Assembly (NCBI RefSeq): GCF_031455195.1
Contig: NZ_JAVDSH010000003.1
Span: 372,001-436,000, forward strand
Direction: 5' to 3'
Source of the DNA: Arthrobacter nitroguajacolicus_D
GTDB taxonomy: Bacteria; Actinomycetota; Actinomycetes; Actinomycetales; Micrococcaceae
DNA length: 64,000 bases
Numbering within the stretch: position 1 is the stretch's first letter; every line of letters starts with the position of its first letter. The position numbers and the translations under genes were made by a program. Of the stretch, positions 8,634-17,264 are shown piece by piece. The notes under the pieces were generated by a model. That model saw only the letters and a list, made by a program, of their open reading frames with translations, had not been told where the DNA came from and ran no database searches.

Positions 8634-10115
8634 ATGACTGCTATTTCAACAACCCAGTCAGGTGCGCCCGTTACGTCCGACGCGCACTCGAAGTCCGTCG
8701 GCGCCGACGGTGCCATCATCCTGACCGACCACTACCTGGTGGAAAAGCTCGCACAGTTCAACCGCGAGCGGGTCCCGGAGCGTGTTGTGCATGCCAAGGG
8801 TGGCGGCGCTTTCGGTACGTTCAAGACCACTTCGGATGTCTCCGCTTACACCAAGGCAGCATTCCTGCAGCCGGGTGCCGAGACCGACATGCTGATCCGT
8901 TTCTCCTCCGTCGCAGGCGAAAACGGCTCCCCCGACACGTGGCGCGACCCCCGCGGTTTCGCCGTGAAGTTCTACACCTCCGAGGGCAACTACGACCTCG
9001 TGGGCAACAACACCCCCGTCTTCTTCATCCGCGACGGCATCAAGTTCCCGGACTTCATCCACTCCCAGAAGCGCCTCCCGGGCAGCCACCTGCGCGACGC
9101 CGACATGCAGTGGGACTTCTGGACGCTGTCCCCCGAGTCCGCGCACCAGGTCACCTGGCTCATGGGCGACCGCGGCCTCCCGGCTTCCTGGCGTGAAATG
9201 CAGGGCTACGGCTCGCACACGTACCAGTGGATTAACGCTGCGGGCGAGCGTTTCTGGGTCAAGTACCACTTCAAGTCCAACCAGGGCGTCAAGACCATCA
9301 CCGGCGACCAGGCTGAAGAACTTGCCGGTTCGGACGCGGACTTCTACATCCGCGACCTCAAGGAAAACATCGACGCCGGCAACTTCCCCTCCTGGGAACT
9401 GCACGTCCAGGTCATGCCGTACGAAGACGCCAAGACCTACCGGTTCAACCCGTTCGACCTCACCAAGGTGTGGCCGCACTCTGACTACCCGCTGATCCAC
9501 GTGGGCACCATGGAGCTGAACAAGAACCCGGAGAACTACTTCGCGCAGATCGAACAGGCCACCTTCGCGCCGTCGAACTTCGTGCCGGGCATCGCCGCGT
9601 CCCCGGACAAGATGCTGCAGGCCCGCATCTTCTCCTACGCCGATGCACACCGTTACCGCGTGGGCACCAACCACGCACAGATCCCCGTGAACCAGCCGAA
9701 GAACGCTGTGAACAACTACAGCCAGGACGGACAGGGACGCTACCTGTTCAACTCCCCCTCCACCCCGGTGTACGCACCGAACTCGGTAGGCGGCCCGGCT
9801 GCTGTTGAGCCCACTTCACCGGCCGGCGGCTGGGAGAACGACGGCGAGCTCACCCTCTCCGCCCACACCCTGCACGCTGAGGACGACGACTTCGGCCAGG
9901 CCGGTACCCTGTACCGCGAGGTCTACGACGACGCCGCCAAGGCCCGCCTCCTGGACACCATCACCGGTGCCGTTGGCGGCGTGAAGAACGCCGACATCAA
10001 GGAACGCGCTATCCAGTACTGGACCAACGTTGACTCCGAGCTCGGCGCCAAGCTGCGCGCCAACCTCGGTGCAGGCCAGACCGAGTCCGACGCCGAAGCA
10101 GCCAACAAGCTCTAA
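8634..10115 (+). CDS. katA: monofunctional haem catalase
   Basis: This 493-residue enzyme disproportionates hydrogen peroxide. Catalytic His 53 is in RVVHAKGGG, the distal Asn is in VGNNTPVFF (about 125-126), and the proximal haem ligand Tyr 335 is in RIFSYADAHRYR. This length fits the small-subunit catalases. A strong AAAAAGGAG precedes the ATG. It is co-transcribed with the Fur-family gene just upstream and ends at a strong terminator. Confidence 0.97.
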   Translation: MTAISTTQSGAPVTSDAHSKSVGADGAIILTDHYLVEKLAQFNRERVPERVVHAKGGGAFGTFKTTSDVSAYTKAAFLQPGAETDMLIRFSSVAGENGSPDTWRDPRGFAVKFYTSEGNYDLVGNNTPVFFIRDGIKFPDFIHSQKRLPGSHLRDADMQWDFWTLSPESAHQVTWLMGDRGLPASWREMQGYGSHTYQWINAAGERFWVKYHFKSNQGVKTITGDQAEELAGSDADFYIRDLKENIDAGNFPSWELHVQVMPYEDAKTYRFNPFDLTKVWPHSDYPLIHVGTMELNKNPENYFAQIEQATFAPSNFVPGIAASPDKMLQARIFSYADAHRYRVGTNHAQIPVNQPKNAVNNYSQDGQGRYLFNSPSTPVYAPNSVGGPAAVEPTSPAGGWENDGELTLSAHTLHAEDDDFGQAGTLYREVYDDAAKARLLDTITGAVGGVKNADIKERAIQYWTNVDSELGAKLRANLGAGQTESDAEAANKL

Positions 10116-10141
10116 GCGTCATTGCCTCACTGCATTTCCAG

Positions 10142-10185
10142 GAACACCCCGCTGCGGATCTCCGCAGCGGGGTGTTCTTTTTGTT
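10142..10185 (+). terminator. rho-independent terminator of katA
   Basis: A perfect 16-bp stem (10142-10157 with 10162-10177) has a 4-nt loop and is followed by TTTTTGTTTTT. Confidence 0.95.
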
Positions 10186-10246
10186 TTTCCACATAGCCCG
10201 CTTTGGGCTCTGGCTGGGCCGGTGCTGCCATCCCTAGGATCCTTCT

Positions 10247-10882
10247 ATGAGCACATTCGAAGGCATCCCTACTGCCGCATTCCGTTTCTACGCAGAGCTT
10301 GAAGACAACAACAACCGGGAGTGGTGGCTGGAGCACAAAACAACGTACGACGCCGAGGTGAAGGAACCGCTGACAGCCCTGCTTTCGGAGCTGGAGCCGC
10401 AGTTCGGCCCGGCCAAGATCTTCCGGCCCAACAGGGACGTCCGGTTCTCCCAGGACAAGTCACCGTACAAAACGGCGCAGGGTGCCTTTGCCGCTACCCA
10501 GGAAGGCGTGGGGTACTACGTCCAGATCAGCGCCGACGGACTGTTGATTGGCGGTGGATACCACTCCCATACCCCGGCCCAGTTGGCCCGTTTCCGTGCG
10601 GCAGTTGATGCTCCCGCAAGCGGTGAAGAGCTTCAGAGCATTATTGATGATGTGGCGGCTTCAGGCTTTGCCATCGAAGGCGAAAAGCTGAAGACAGTAC
10701 CCCGCGGCTTCGACAAGGACCACCCGCGGGCCGAGCTCCTCAAGCACAAGTCCCTGTCCGCCGGTGTTGAGGTGGGCGAGCCTGCCTGGTTGTCCACGCC
10801 TGCAGCGAAGGACCGGATCGCTGCCCGTTGGGAGGTGTTGAGGCCGCTGGTTGAATGGGTGGGTGAGCATGCCGCGCCGTAG
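10247..10882 (+). CDS. DUF2461 family protein
   Basis: This 211-residue protein matches the DUF2461/TIGR02453 pattern: FYAELEDNNNREWWLEHK near the N-terminus, then RPNRDVRFSQDKSPYKT, and a central YYVQISADGLLIGGGYH. No biochemical function is established for the family. It stands alone between the katA terminator and a hairpin shared with the permease. Confidence 0.88.
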   Translation: MSTFEGIPTAAFRFYAELEDNNNREWWLEHKTTYDAEVKEPLTALLSELEPQFGPAKIFRPNRDVRFSQDKSPYKTAQGAFAATQEGVGYYVQISADGLLIGGGYHSHTPAQLARFRAAVDAPASGEELQSIIDDVAASGFAIEGEKLKTVPRGFDKDHPRAELLKHKSLSAGVEVGEPAWLSTPAAKDRIAARWEVLRPLVEWVGEHAAP

Positions 10883-10897
10883 GGTGGCGGGCAAGCA

Positions 10898-10934
10898 AAA
10901 AGCGCCCGGAAACCGCTGGCTTCCGGACGCTTTT
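10898..10934. terminator. bidirectional terminator between convergent genes
   Basis: A 14-bp stem with one mismatch (10898-10911 with 10921-10934) starts AAAA and ends TTTT. It serves the DUF2461 gene on + and the amino-acid permease on -. Confidence 0.8.
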
Positions 10935-10993
10935 GTGGCTGATTCGTCATAGCTGTCTGACAGGCAGCCTCTGCGACGGCCGGTCGAGGTCTG

Positions 10994-12547
10994 TCAGACC
11001 TTGGTGTAGGTGTCTTCGTCCTCGTCGCCCTTGGACTGGTTGCTTCCGGCGGCACCGTTGACCGCAGACTTAGCAGAGGCGAACTTCTCGTTGAGCCTTG
11101 AGTGGCGCTGGCCGTAGGAGAAGTAGATGACCATGCCGATGACCAGCCAGATCGCGAAGAAGATCCAGGTTTCCACAGCCAGGTTGGTCATCAGGTAAAG
11201 GCAGAGGATTGCGGAGACCCACGGCAGTACCTTGCCGAACGGGACACGGAAAGCGGGTTTGAGGTCCGGACGCTTCTTGCGCAGCACCAGGATGCCCAGG
11301 CTCACCATCACAAACGCAGAGAGCGTTCCGATGTTGATCATTTCCTCGAGCAGGTCCACCTTGGTTACGCCCGCCACAATGGCCACCGCTGCGCCGCAGA
11401 TGATCTGCAGGCGGGCCGGTGTGGAGCGCTTTTCGCTGGTCTTGGACAGTGAGCGCGGCAGAAGTCCGTCGCGGCTCATGGCAAGGACCACACGGGACAG
11501 GCCCATGAGCAGCACCATGATCACGGTGGTCAGGCCAACCAGGGAGCCGAACGCGATGACCTTGGCAGCATCCGTGTTTCCCACGGCCTCGAAGGCCGTG
11601 GTCAAAGTGGGGTTCTTCACCTCGGCCAATTGCGTGTATGACACCATGCCGGTCAACGCCAGGGAGACCAGAATGTAGAGCAAGGTAACTACGGCCAGGC
11701 CACCGAAGATGCCGCGCGGCAGGGTCTTCTGCGGGTTCTTGACCTCTTCGGCGGAGGTTGCCACCACGTCGAAGCCGATGAAGGCAAAGAACACCAGGGC
11801 TGCGCCGGCGAAGACGCCCAGCGTTCCGTACTGGGCCGGAGCGGCGCCGGTCAGGAAGCCGAAGAAGGACTGCTTCATGACATCGGCAGCGCCCGAATCA
11901 GTGGGCTGCGAGGCCGGGACGAAAGGCGTGTAGTTGGAGAACTTCACATAGCTGAAGCCCACAACGATCACGAAGAGCACCACTGCGATCTTGATCAGCG
12001 TGAAGACGTTGCCGACGCGTGCGGACAACTTTGTCCCCAGTACCAGCAGCACGGTGAAGATCGCGACAATCAGGAAGGCGCCCCAGTAAAGGTCAACTCC
12101 GCCAACGCTGACTGACGGCGGCATGTCCACGCCCATCAAGCCAAAGACAGTGCTGAGGTAAATACCCCAGTACTTCGCGATAACCGCAGCGGCCGTAAAC
12201 AACTCGAGGATAAGGTTCCACCCGATGATCCACGCGAGGACCTCGCCCATGGTGGCGTAGGTGAACACATACGCTGAACCTGCCACGGGGATGGCCGTAG
12301 CGAATTCTGCGTAGCACATGATGGCCAGCGCACAAGTCACGGCGGCGATGGCAAAGGAGATGGTGACGGCCGGTCCTGCAAAGTTTGCGGCGGCCTTGGC
12401 ACCAACGGAGAAGATGCCGGCACCGACGGCAACGGCGACGCCCATGATCATGAGGTCCCAGGTGCTGAGGCTGCGTTTCAGCTTGCGCCCGGGTTCGTCG
12501 GCATCAGCGATCGACTGCTCGATCGACTTGGTCCTGAAAATGTTCAT
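10994..12547 (-). CDS. APC-superfamily amino-acid permease (cationic amino-acid transporter type)
   Basis: This 517-residue protein has 12 or more membrane segments. The N-terminal LSTWDLMIMGVAVAVGAGIFSVG is the APC TM1 signature, and the family feature GFDVVATSAEEVKNPQKTLPRGI follows in the middle. This places it near YhdG/CAT-type transporters that take up basic or other amino acids by proton symport; the exact substrate cannot be read. The C-terminus is hydrophilic (QSKGDEDEDTYTKV). No Shine-Dalgarno is evident before the ATG. Confidence 0.9.
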   Translation of the reverse strand: MNIFRTKSIEQSIADADEPGRKLKRSLSTWDLMIMGVAVAVGAGIFSVGAKAAANFAGPAVTISFAIAAVTCALAIMCYAEFATAIPVAGSAYVFTYATMGEVLAWIIGWNLILELFTAAAVIAKYWGIYLSTVFGLMGVDMPPSVSVGGVDLYWGAFLIVAIFTVLLVLGTKLSARVGNVFTLIKIAVVLFVIVVGFSYVKFSNYTPFVPASQPTDSGAADVMKQSFFGFLTGAAPAQYGTLGVFAGAALVFFAFIGFDVVATSAEEVKNPQKTLPRGIFGGLAVVTLLYILVSLALTGMVSYTQLAEVKNPTLTTAFEAVGNTDAAKVIAFGSLVGLTTVIMVLLMGLSRVVLAMSRDGLLPRSLSKTSEKRSTPARLQIICGAAVAIVAGVTKVDLLEEMINIGTLSAFVMVSLGILVLRKKRPDLKPAFRVPFGKVLPWVSAILCLYLMTNLAVETWIFFAIWLVIGMVIYFSYGQRHSRLNEKFASAKSAVNGAAGSNQSKGDEDEDTYTKV

Positions 12548-12669
12548 AAAAATGCCACATTCTGGATGGGAGTGGTATAGGACTCATCAAGGATAGTGTC
12601 CGGCCAATGGACGACCATATTTATCCCAGATAGTGAGACGAGCCCGGAAATCCCGTGACTGCTGTGGCT

Positions 12670-12702
12670 GGTGTGACGGAGGCAGGTAGCCACCGTCACA
12701 CC
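12670..12702 (-). terminator. hairpin after the aldehyde/alcohol dehydrogenase operon
   Basis: A perfect 10-bp inverted repeat (12670-12679 with 12693-12702) with a 13-nt loop lies 2 bases past the DUF779 gene stop. It has no T-run on the minus strand. Confidence 0.5.
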
Positions 12703-12704
12703 AA

Positions 12705-13121
12705 TCAAATGCTGGGCACGTCCCAATCCATGAGCGTTGAGCGGATAAGGAACCGCTTCCCTTCGGGAGACTCGACGGAGAACCCACTGCCTCGCCCCGG
12801 AACCACATCCACTGTGAGATGGGTGTGGGACCAGTAGGCGAACTGTTCCTTGGACATCCAGAACTCCAACGATTGCGCTTGCCCATCGGACCCAATGTCG
12901 AACCTGCCCAGGAGCACATCGGAGTCGCCGGTCAGGAACTCTCCCGCCGGATAGCACATGGGTGCGGAGCCGTCGCAACAGCCACCGGACTGATGGAACA
13001 TGAGCGGGCCGTGCTGGTCCCAGAGTTTCCGCAGGAGTTCAACGGACACCGCGGTGAGCCCTACCCGGGAGAAATTCTCCCCGGGGAGGGTCACCGCGGC
13101 TTCCAAGCTGATGTCGTTCAT
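12705..13121 (-). CDS. DUF779 domain protein linked to aldehyde dehydrogenase
   Basis: This 138-residue protein has the DUF779 hallmarks: HGPLMFHQSGGCCDGSAPMCYP near residue 38 and a C-terminal SLEFWMSKEQFAYWSHTHLTVDVVPGRGSGFS. DUF779 genes commonly sit beside ExaC/AcoD-type aldehyde dehydrogenases; function is unknown, although the GGCCDGS cysteines suggest metal or redox chemistry. Its ATG overlaps the upstream adh stop by one base (TGATG), so translation is coupled. Confidence 0.9.
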   Translation of the reverse strand: MNDISLEAAVTLPGENFSRVGLTAVSVELLRKLWDQHGPLMFHQSGGCCDGSAPMCYPAGEFLTGDSDVLLGRFDIGSDGQAQSLEFWMSKEQFAYWSHTHLTVDVVPGRGSGFSVESPEGKRFLIRSTLMDWDVPSI

Positions 13122-14140
13122 CAGAACTTCAGCACCACGCGACCGTCGATCTTGGCGTGCTTCATCTCGTCAAAGACCGCATTGACCTCGGAGAGTTCCC
13201 GCGTGGAGACCGTTGGCTTGATCTTCCCCTGAGCGTAAAATTCCAGCGCCTCTTCAAGATCCTGCCGCGTTCCCACGATTGAGCCGCGGACGGTGAGGCC
13301 TTTGAGGACGATCTCGAAAATGGGCGCCGGGAAGTCTCCCGGAGGCAGCCCGTTGAAGACGATGGTTCCACCGCGCCGTGCCATGCCAATCGCCTGTCCA
13401 AAGGCCGAGGGGTGCACAGCCGTCACCAAGACACCGTGGCACCCACCTGTTTCACGCTGGATGACCTCGGCCGGATCCTCGTGGAGGGCGTTGACTGTCA
13501 GCTCTGCCCCATGTTCGCGGGCAAGCGCCAACTTGTCGTCGGCGATGTCCACGGCAGCGACCCTAAGACCCATGGCCACCGCATACTGAACCGCAATGTG
13601 GCCCAGGCCGCCGATGCCGGAGATGGTGACCCACTGCCCCGGCCTCGCCTCGGTCATCTTCAAACCCTTGTAGACCGTGACGCCCGCGCACAGCACGGGC
13701 GCAACCTCCACCGGATCCGAACCGTCTGGAATCCGCGCAGCAAAACGGGTATCCACCAGCATGTACTCACCGAACGAGCCGTCCACACTGTAGCCGCCGT
13801 TCTGCTGCGACTCGCACAGGGTTTCCCAGCCGGTCCGGCAGTACTGGCAGTCTCCGCAGGCAGACCAGAGCCAGGCGTTGCCTACCATCTGTCCAATGGC
13901 TACATCCGTGACGCCCTCGCCCAGGGCTACTACTTCCCCCACACCTTCATGGCCTGGGATAAACGGTGGCGTCGGCTTGACCGGCCAGTCGCCTTCGGCG
14001 GCGTGCAGGTCGGTGTGACATACCCCCGAGGTAATGACGCGGACCAGTGCCTGCCCGGGACCCGGCGTCGGCCTTTCCACTTCCTTGATCTCGAGGTCGG
14101 TACCGAACTTGGTGACGACTGCAGCTTGCATGGTGGTCAT
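13121..14140 (-). CDS. adhP: zinc-dependent alcohol dehydrogenase, AdhP type
   Basis: This 339-residue medium-chain dehydrogenase interconverts primary alcohols and aldehydes with NAD. Catalytic zinc ligands lie in SGVCHTDLHAAEGDW and GHEGVGEVV. Structural zinc cysteines lie in CGDCQYCRTGWETLC. The nucleotide site is GIGGLGHIAVQYA. The ATG at 14140 is preferred over one nine codons upstream because AAAGGAG sits 8 bases before it. It is the middle gene of the aldH-adhP-DUF779 operon, starting 34 bases after the dehydrogenase. Confidence 0.93.
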   Translation of the reverse strand: MTTMQAAVVTKFGTDLEIKEVERPTPGPGQALVRVITSGVCHTDLHAAEGDWPVKPTPPFIPGHEGVGEVVALGEGVTDVAIGQMVGNAWLWSACGDCQYCRTGWETLCESQQNGGYSVDGSFGEYMLVDTRFAARIPDGSDPVEVAPVLCAGVTVYKGLKMTEARPGQWVTISGIGGLGHIAVQYAVAMGLRVAAVDIADDKLALAREHGAELTVNALHEDPAEVIQRETGGCHGVLVTAVHPSAFGQAIGMARRGGTIVFNGLPPGDFPAPIFEIVLKGLTVRGSIVGTRQDLEEALEFYAQGKIKPTVSTRELSEVNAVFDEMKHAKIDGRVVLKF

Positions 14141-14173
14141 TGACGATCTCCTTTGATCGGTAGACAAGACGGT

Positions 14174-15697
14174 TTAGAAGAAGCCGAGCTTGTTCTCGTT
14201 GTAGCTGACCAGGAGGTTCTTGGTCTGCTGGTAGTGGTCCAGCATCATGGCGTGGTTCTCACGGCCAATACCTGAGGACTTGTAGCCGCCGAACGCAGCC
14301 CCTGCCGGGTAGGCGTGGTAGTTGTTGACCCACACGCGGCCGGCCTGGATTTCCCGGCCTGCGCGGTAGGCGACATTTCCATTGCGCGACCAGACGCCGG
14401 CGCCCAAGCCATAGAGCGTGTCGTTGGCGATGCCGATGGCGTCGTTGTAGTCGCTGAACTTGGTCACTGACACCACTGGGCCGAAAATCTCCTCCTGGAA
14501 GATGCGCATGCGGTTGTGGCCTTCGAAAATGGTGGGCTGGACGTAGTAGCCCCCGGCGAAGTCACCGTCCAGTTCGGCTCGGGCGCCGCCGGTGAGGATC
14601 TTGGCGCCTTCCTGCTTTCCGATGTCGATGTAGGACAGGATCTTCTCCAGCTGGTCGTTGGAGGCCTGGGCACCAACCTGGGTATCCGTATCCAACGGAT
14701 TGCCCTGGATGATCTTGTTGGTCCGGGCCGTGACGTCGGCCATGAAGGAGTCGTAGATACCTTCCTGGACCAGGGCCCGGGACGGGCAGGTGCAGACCTC
14801 TCCCTGGTTGAACGCGAAGAGCGTGAAGCCCTCCTGCGCCTTGTCGTAGAAGGCGTCGTTCTGGTCGGCGACGTCGTCGAAGAAGATGTTGGGGCTCTTG
14901 CCGCCAAGTTCCAAGGTGACGGGGATGAGGTTGTTCGACGCGTACTGGCTGATGAGTCTGCCTGTGGTGGTCTCACCCGTGAAGGCGATCTTGCGGATAC
15001 GTGAACTCGAAGCGAGCGGCTTGCCGGCCTCGACGCCGAAGCCATTGACCACGTTCACCACACCAGCCGGCAGAAGATCTCCGATGAGTTCCATCAAAAC
15101 CAGGATTGACGTCGGCGTCTGCTCGGCGGGCTTGAGCACCACGGCGTTTCCGGCCGCGAGCGCCGGGGCCAGCTTCCAAACAGCCATGAGGATGGGGAAG
15201 TTCCACGGGATGATCTGCCCAACCACGCCCAGCGGTTCCTTGAAGTGGTATGCCGTGGTGTCCTCATCCAGCTGGGAGAGGTGGCCTTCCTGTGCTCGCA
15301 CGGCAGAGGCGAAGTAGCGGAAGTGGTCAGCGGCCAAGGGGATGTCCGCGTTCAGTGTTTCGCGGACGGGCTTGCCATTGTCCCAGGTCTCCGCAACCGC
15401 AAGGAGCTCCACATTCTCGTCAATGCGGTCGGCGATCTTGTTCAGGATCGCTGCGCGCTCAGTGGCTGAGGTCTTGCCCCAGGACGGTGCAACCTTGTGG
15501 GCGGCGTCGAGCGCAAGCTCGATGTCCTCGGAGGTTCCGCGGGCAACTTCGCAGAAGGCCTTGCCCGTGACCGGGGTGATGTTCTCGAAGTAGCCGCCCT
15601 TGACGGGGGCAACCCACTCGCCGCCGATCCAGTTCTCGTAGCGGTCCTTGAAGGTGACCTTCGAACCCTCTGCACCCGGCTGTGCGTAAACAGTCAT
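14174..15697 (-). CDS. NAD-dependent aldehyde dehydrogenase (AcoD/ExaC type)
   Basis: This 507-residue enzyme oxidises aldehydes, probably acetaldehyde from the adjacent alcohol dehydrogenase. The general base Glu is in LELGGKSPNIFF and the nucleophilic Cys in FNQGEVCTCPSRAL, the version seen in ExaC/AcoD enzymes. A good AAAGGAG precedes the ATG. Together with adhP it would take ethanol to acetate. The gene lies 97 bases downstream of a GAF-domain regulator on the same strand. Confidence 0.93.
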   Translation of the reverse strand: MTVYAQPGAEGSKVTFKDRYENWIGGEWVAPVKGGYFENITPVTGKAFCEVARGTSEDIELALDAAHKVAPSWGKTSATERAAILNKIADRIDENVELLAVAETWDNGKPVRETLNADIPLAADHFRYFASAVRAQEGHLSQLDEDTTAYHFKEPLGVVGQIIPWNFPILMAVWKLAPALAAGNAVVLKPAEQTPTSILVLMELIGDLLPAGVVNVVNGFGVEAGKPLASSSRIRKIAFTGETTTGRLISQYASNNLIPVTLELGGKSPNIFFDDVADQNDAFYDKAQEGFTLFAFNQGEVCTCPSRALVQEGIYDSFMADVTARTNKIIQGNPLDTDTQVGAQASNDQLEKILSYIDIGKQEGAKILTGGARAELDGDFAGGYYVQPTIFEGHNRMRIFQEEIFGPVVSVTKFSDYNDAIGIANDTLYGLGAGVWSRNGNVAYRAGREIQAGRVWVNNYHAYPAGAAFGGYKSSGIGRENHAMMLDHYQQTKNLLVSYNENKLGFF

Positions 15698-15793
15698 TGC
15701 TAGCTCCTTTGCTGCGAATCACGGTGGCTGTCGCCATTGATCCGAGCCTAGGAGCGGGGAGGTTGCAGCTACGTTGCAATCCTGTGACTCAAC

Positions 15794-17143
15794 TCACCCT
15801 GCCATGTCCGTTTCGATCCGCTCAACGTCGGCCACGACGGCGGCCCGCTTGGGTGAGCGCGGTGGCAGCAGCTTCAAGACGGCAAGGCGGAGGTCGACGT
15901 CGTACTTCGCCTCAGGCAGCTCCGCGTACTTGAGGAGCGAATCGACGCTGCCGTCGCTGAGCAGCGCTTCGCGCAGCAGATGCGATACCCGCTCACGCAA
16001 CTGCACGACGCCGGGCGCCTCCGAGCGTGGCAGAACCGCACCTTTGTAGATCTCCAGGGCAATCCGGTGGGCGCCGCGTTGGAGGCAGCTGAGGACCTGT
16101 CCGGAGTCGGGCAGCAATTCCACGGGCAAGCGGTAGGGACGGGATTCGGGAACAGCATCGGGGCTGAGCCCGTGGAGGACCTTGCGCAGCCGCACCATCT
16201 CGGCGCGCAGCGTCACGGCAGAACCGTCTCCTGGGTACAACTGGGCGCACAGATCGTCGGCGCTCAGGCCGGAAGGGTGGTTGCCGAGGACGGCCAGGAT
16301 TTCACTGTGCCGTGCTGACAGGGAGACGGTTCGGCCATCAATGCTCAGCAACGCCTGATCGCGACCCAACAATTGCAAGCTGTTCCGGTACAGCGCACCA
16401 GTGGTTTGGGTCGACGTTGAAGGCGCGCTCCGACGTCGTGGTTTGTCTCGAATGGCTGCGGCGAGTTGGAGCCGCTCGATGCGCAACTGTGCCTGGGCCG
16501 CAGCAACGGTTGCCTCCACCAGGGACAGGGTGTGCGGCGCCACTGCTGTTTCCGTGCCGGTAATGTCCACGACGCCCAGCACGGCACCGGAATCAGGGTC
16601 ATGGAACGGCACGGCTGTACAGCTCCACGGGTGAACGGACCGTTTGAAATGTTCGGCACCGGAGATCTGGATGCTGCGGTCCAGGGCCAAGGCAGTTCCG
16701 GGGGCGCTGGTCCCAACGGAGGCTTCGGACCAGTCAGCGCCGGCCACGAACATCATGCCCTCGGCGCGGCGCTGCATCACAGGGTCGCCGTCAACCCACA
16801 GAAGCCGCCCGACATCGTCGCCTACCGCCACCAACAAGCCACTGTCATGGCTGGGTTGGACCAGGAGCTTCTTGATCACCGGCATGATCGCAGCCAACGG
16901 ATGCTGCCTGCGATACTCCTCGAGTTCGTCCCTGTCCATCGCAAGGGGCGCCTCCGCGACGTCCGGATTGGCTTGCAGGGTCGCAGAACGCTGCCAGGAC
17001 TCACGGACCAGGCGACGCAGGCCAACGATGCCTTCATCGTCCAGGAGGCCGCTGTGATTCAGGCGCTCATGGCCCGCCAGCGCACGCCTCTGCACCAATT
17101 CCGCGGCGTCGCCTGGAATCGGCGGATGGATTGGATTCCTCAT
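15794..17143 (-). CDS. GAF-domain transcriptional regulator (AcoR-like input domain)
   Basis: This 449-residue protein begins with a helical segment (LVRESWQRSATL) and a GAF sensor (about 100-220) like those of AcoR-type activators. It lacks the AAA+ sigma-54 domain. Instead the C-terminal half carries a winged-helix region (VSLSARHSEILAVLGNHPSGLSADDL). This layout is typical of actinobacterial regulators placed before ExaC-type aldehyde dehydrogenases, so it probably controls the operon downstream. The ATG at 17143 is chosen because AGGGGAG precedes it closely; an ATG eight codons earlier has no ribosome site. Confidence 0.85.
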   Translation of the reverse strand: MRNPIHPPIPGDAAELVQRRALAGHERLNHSGLLDDEGIVGLRRLVRESWQRSATLQANPDVAEAPLAMDRDELEEYRRQHPLAAIMPVIKKLLVQPSHDSGLLVAVGDDVGRLLWVDGDPVMQRRAEGMMFVAGADWSEASVGTSAPGTALALDRSIQISGAEHFKRSVHPWSCTAVPFHDPDSGAVLGVVDITGTETAVAPHTLSLVEATVAAAQAQLRIERLQLAAAIRDKPRRRSAPSTSTQTTGALYRNSLQLLGRDQALLSIDGRTVSLSARHSEILAVLGNHPSGLSADDLCAQLYPGDGSAVTLRAEMVRLRKVLHGLSPDAVPESRPYRLPVELLPDSGQVLSCLQRGAHRIALEIYKGAVLPRSEAPGVVQLRERVSHLLREALLSDGSVDSLLKYAELPEAKYDVDLRLAVLKLLPPRSPKRAAVVADVERIETDMAG

Positions 17144-17207
17144 CGAACTCCCCTGGGTACCGTGCATGTGGTGGGCGGCACAGTACCCAGCAGTCTAGTT
17201 CGGGAGC

Positions 17208-17261
17208 CGGAGTTTTTGTACAGCCAACGCCTTTGGAGCGGCCAGGTGCACAAAAACTCCG
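17208..17261 (-). terminator. terminator after the first FprA gene
   Basis: Arms 17208-17222 and 17247-17261 pair over 14 of 15 bases and contain TTTTT/AAAAA runs, so the hairpin can act on the minus strand right after the reductase stop. Confidence 0.7.
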
Positions 17262-17264
17262 AGG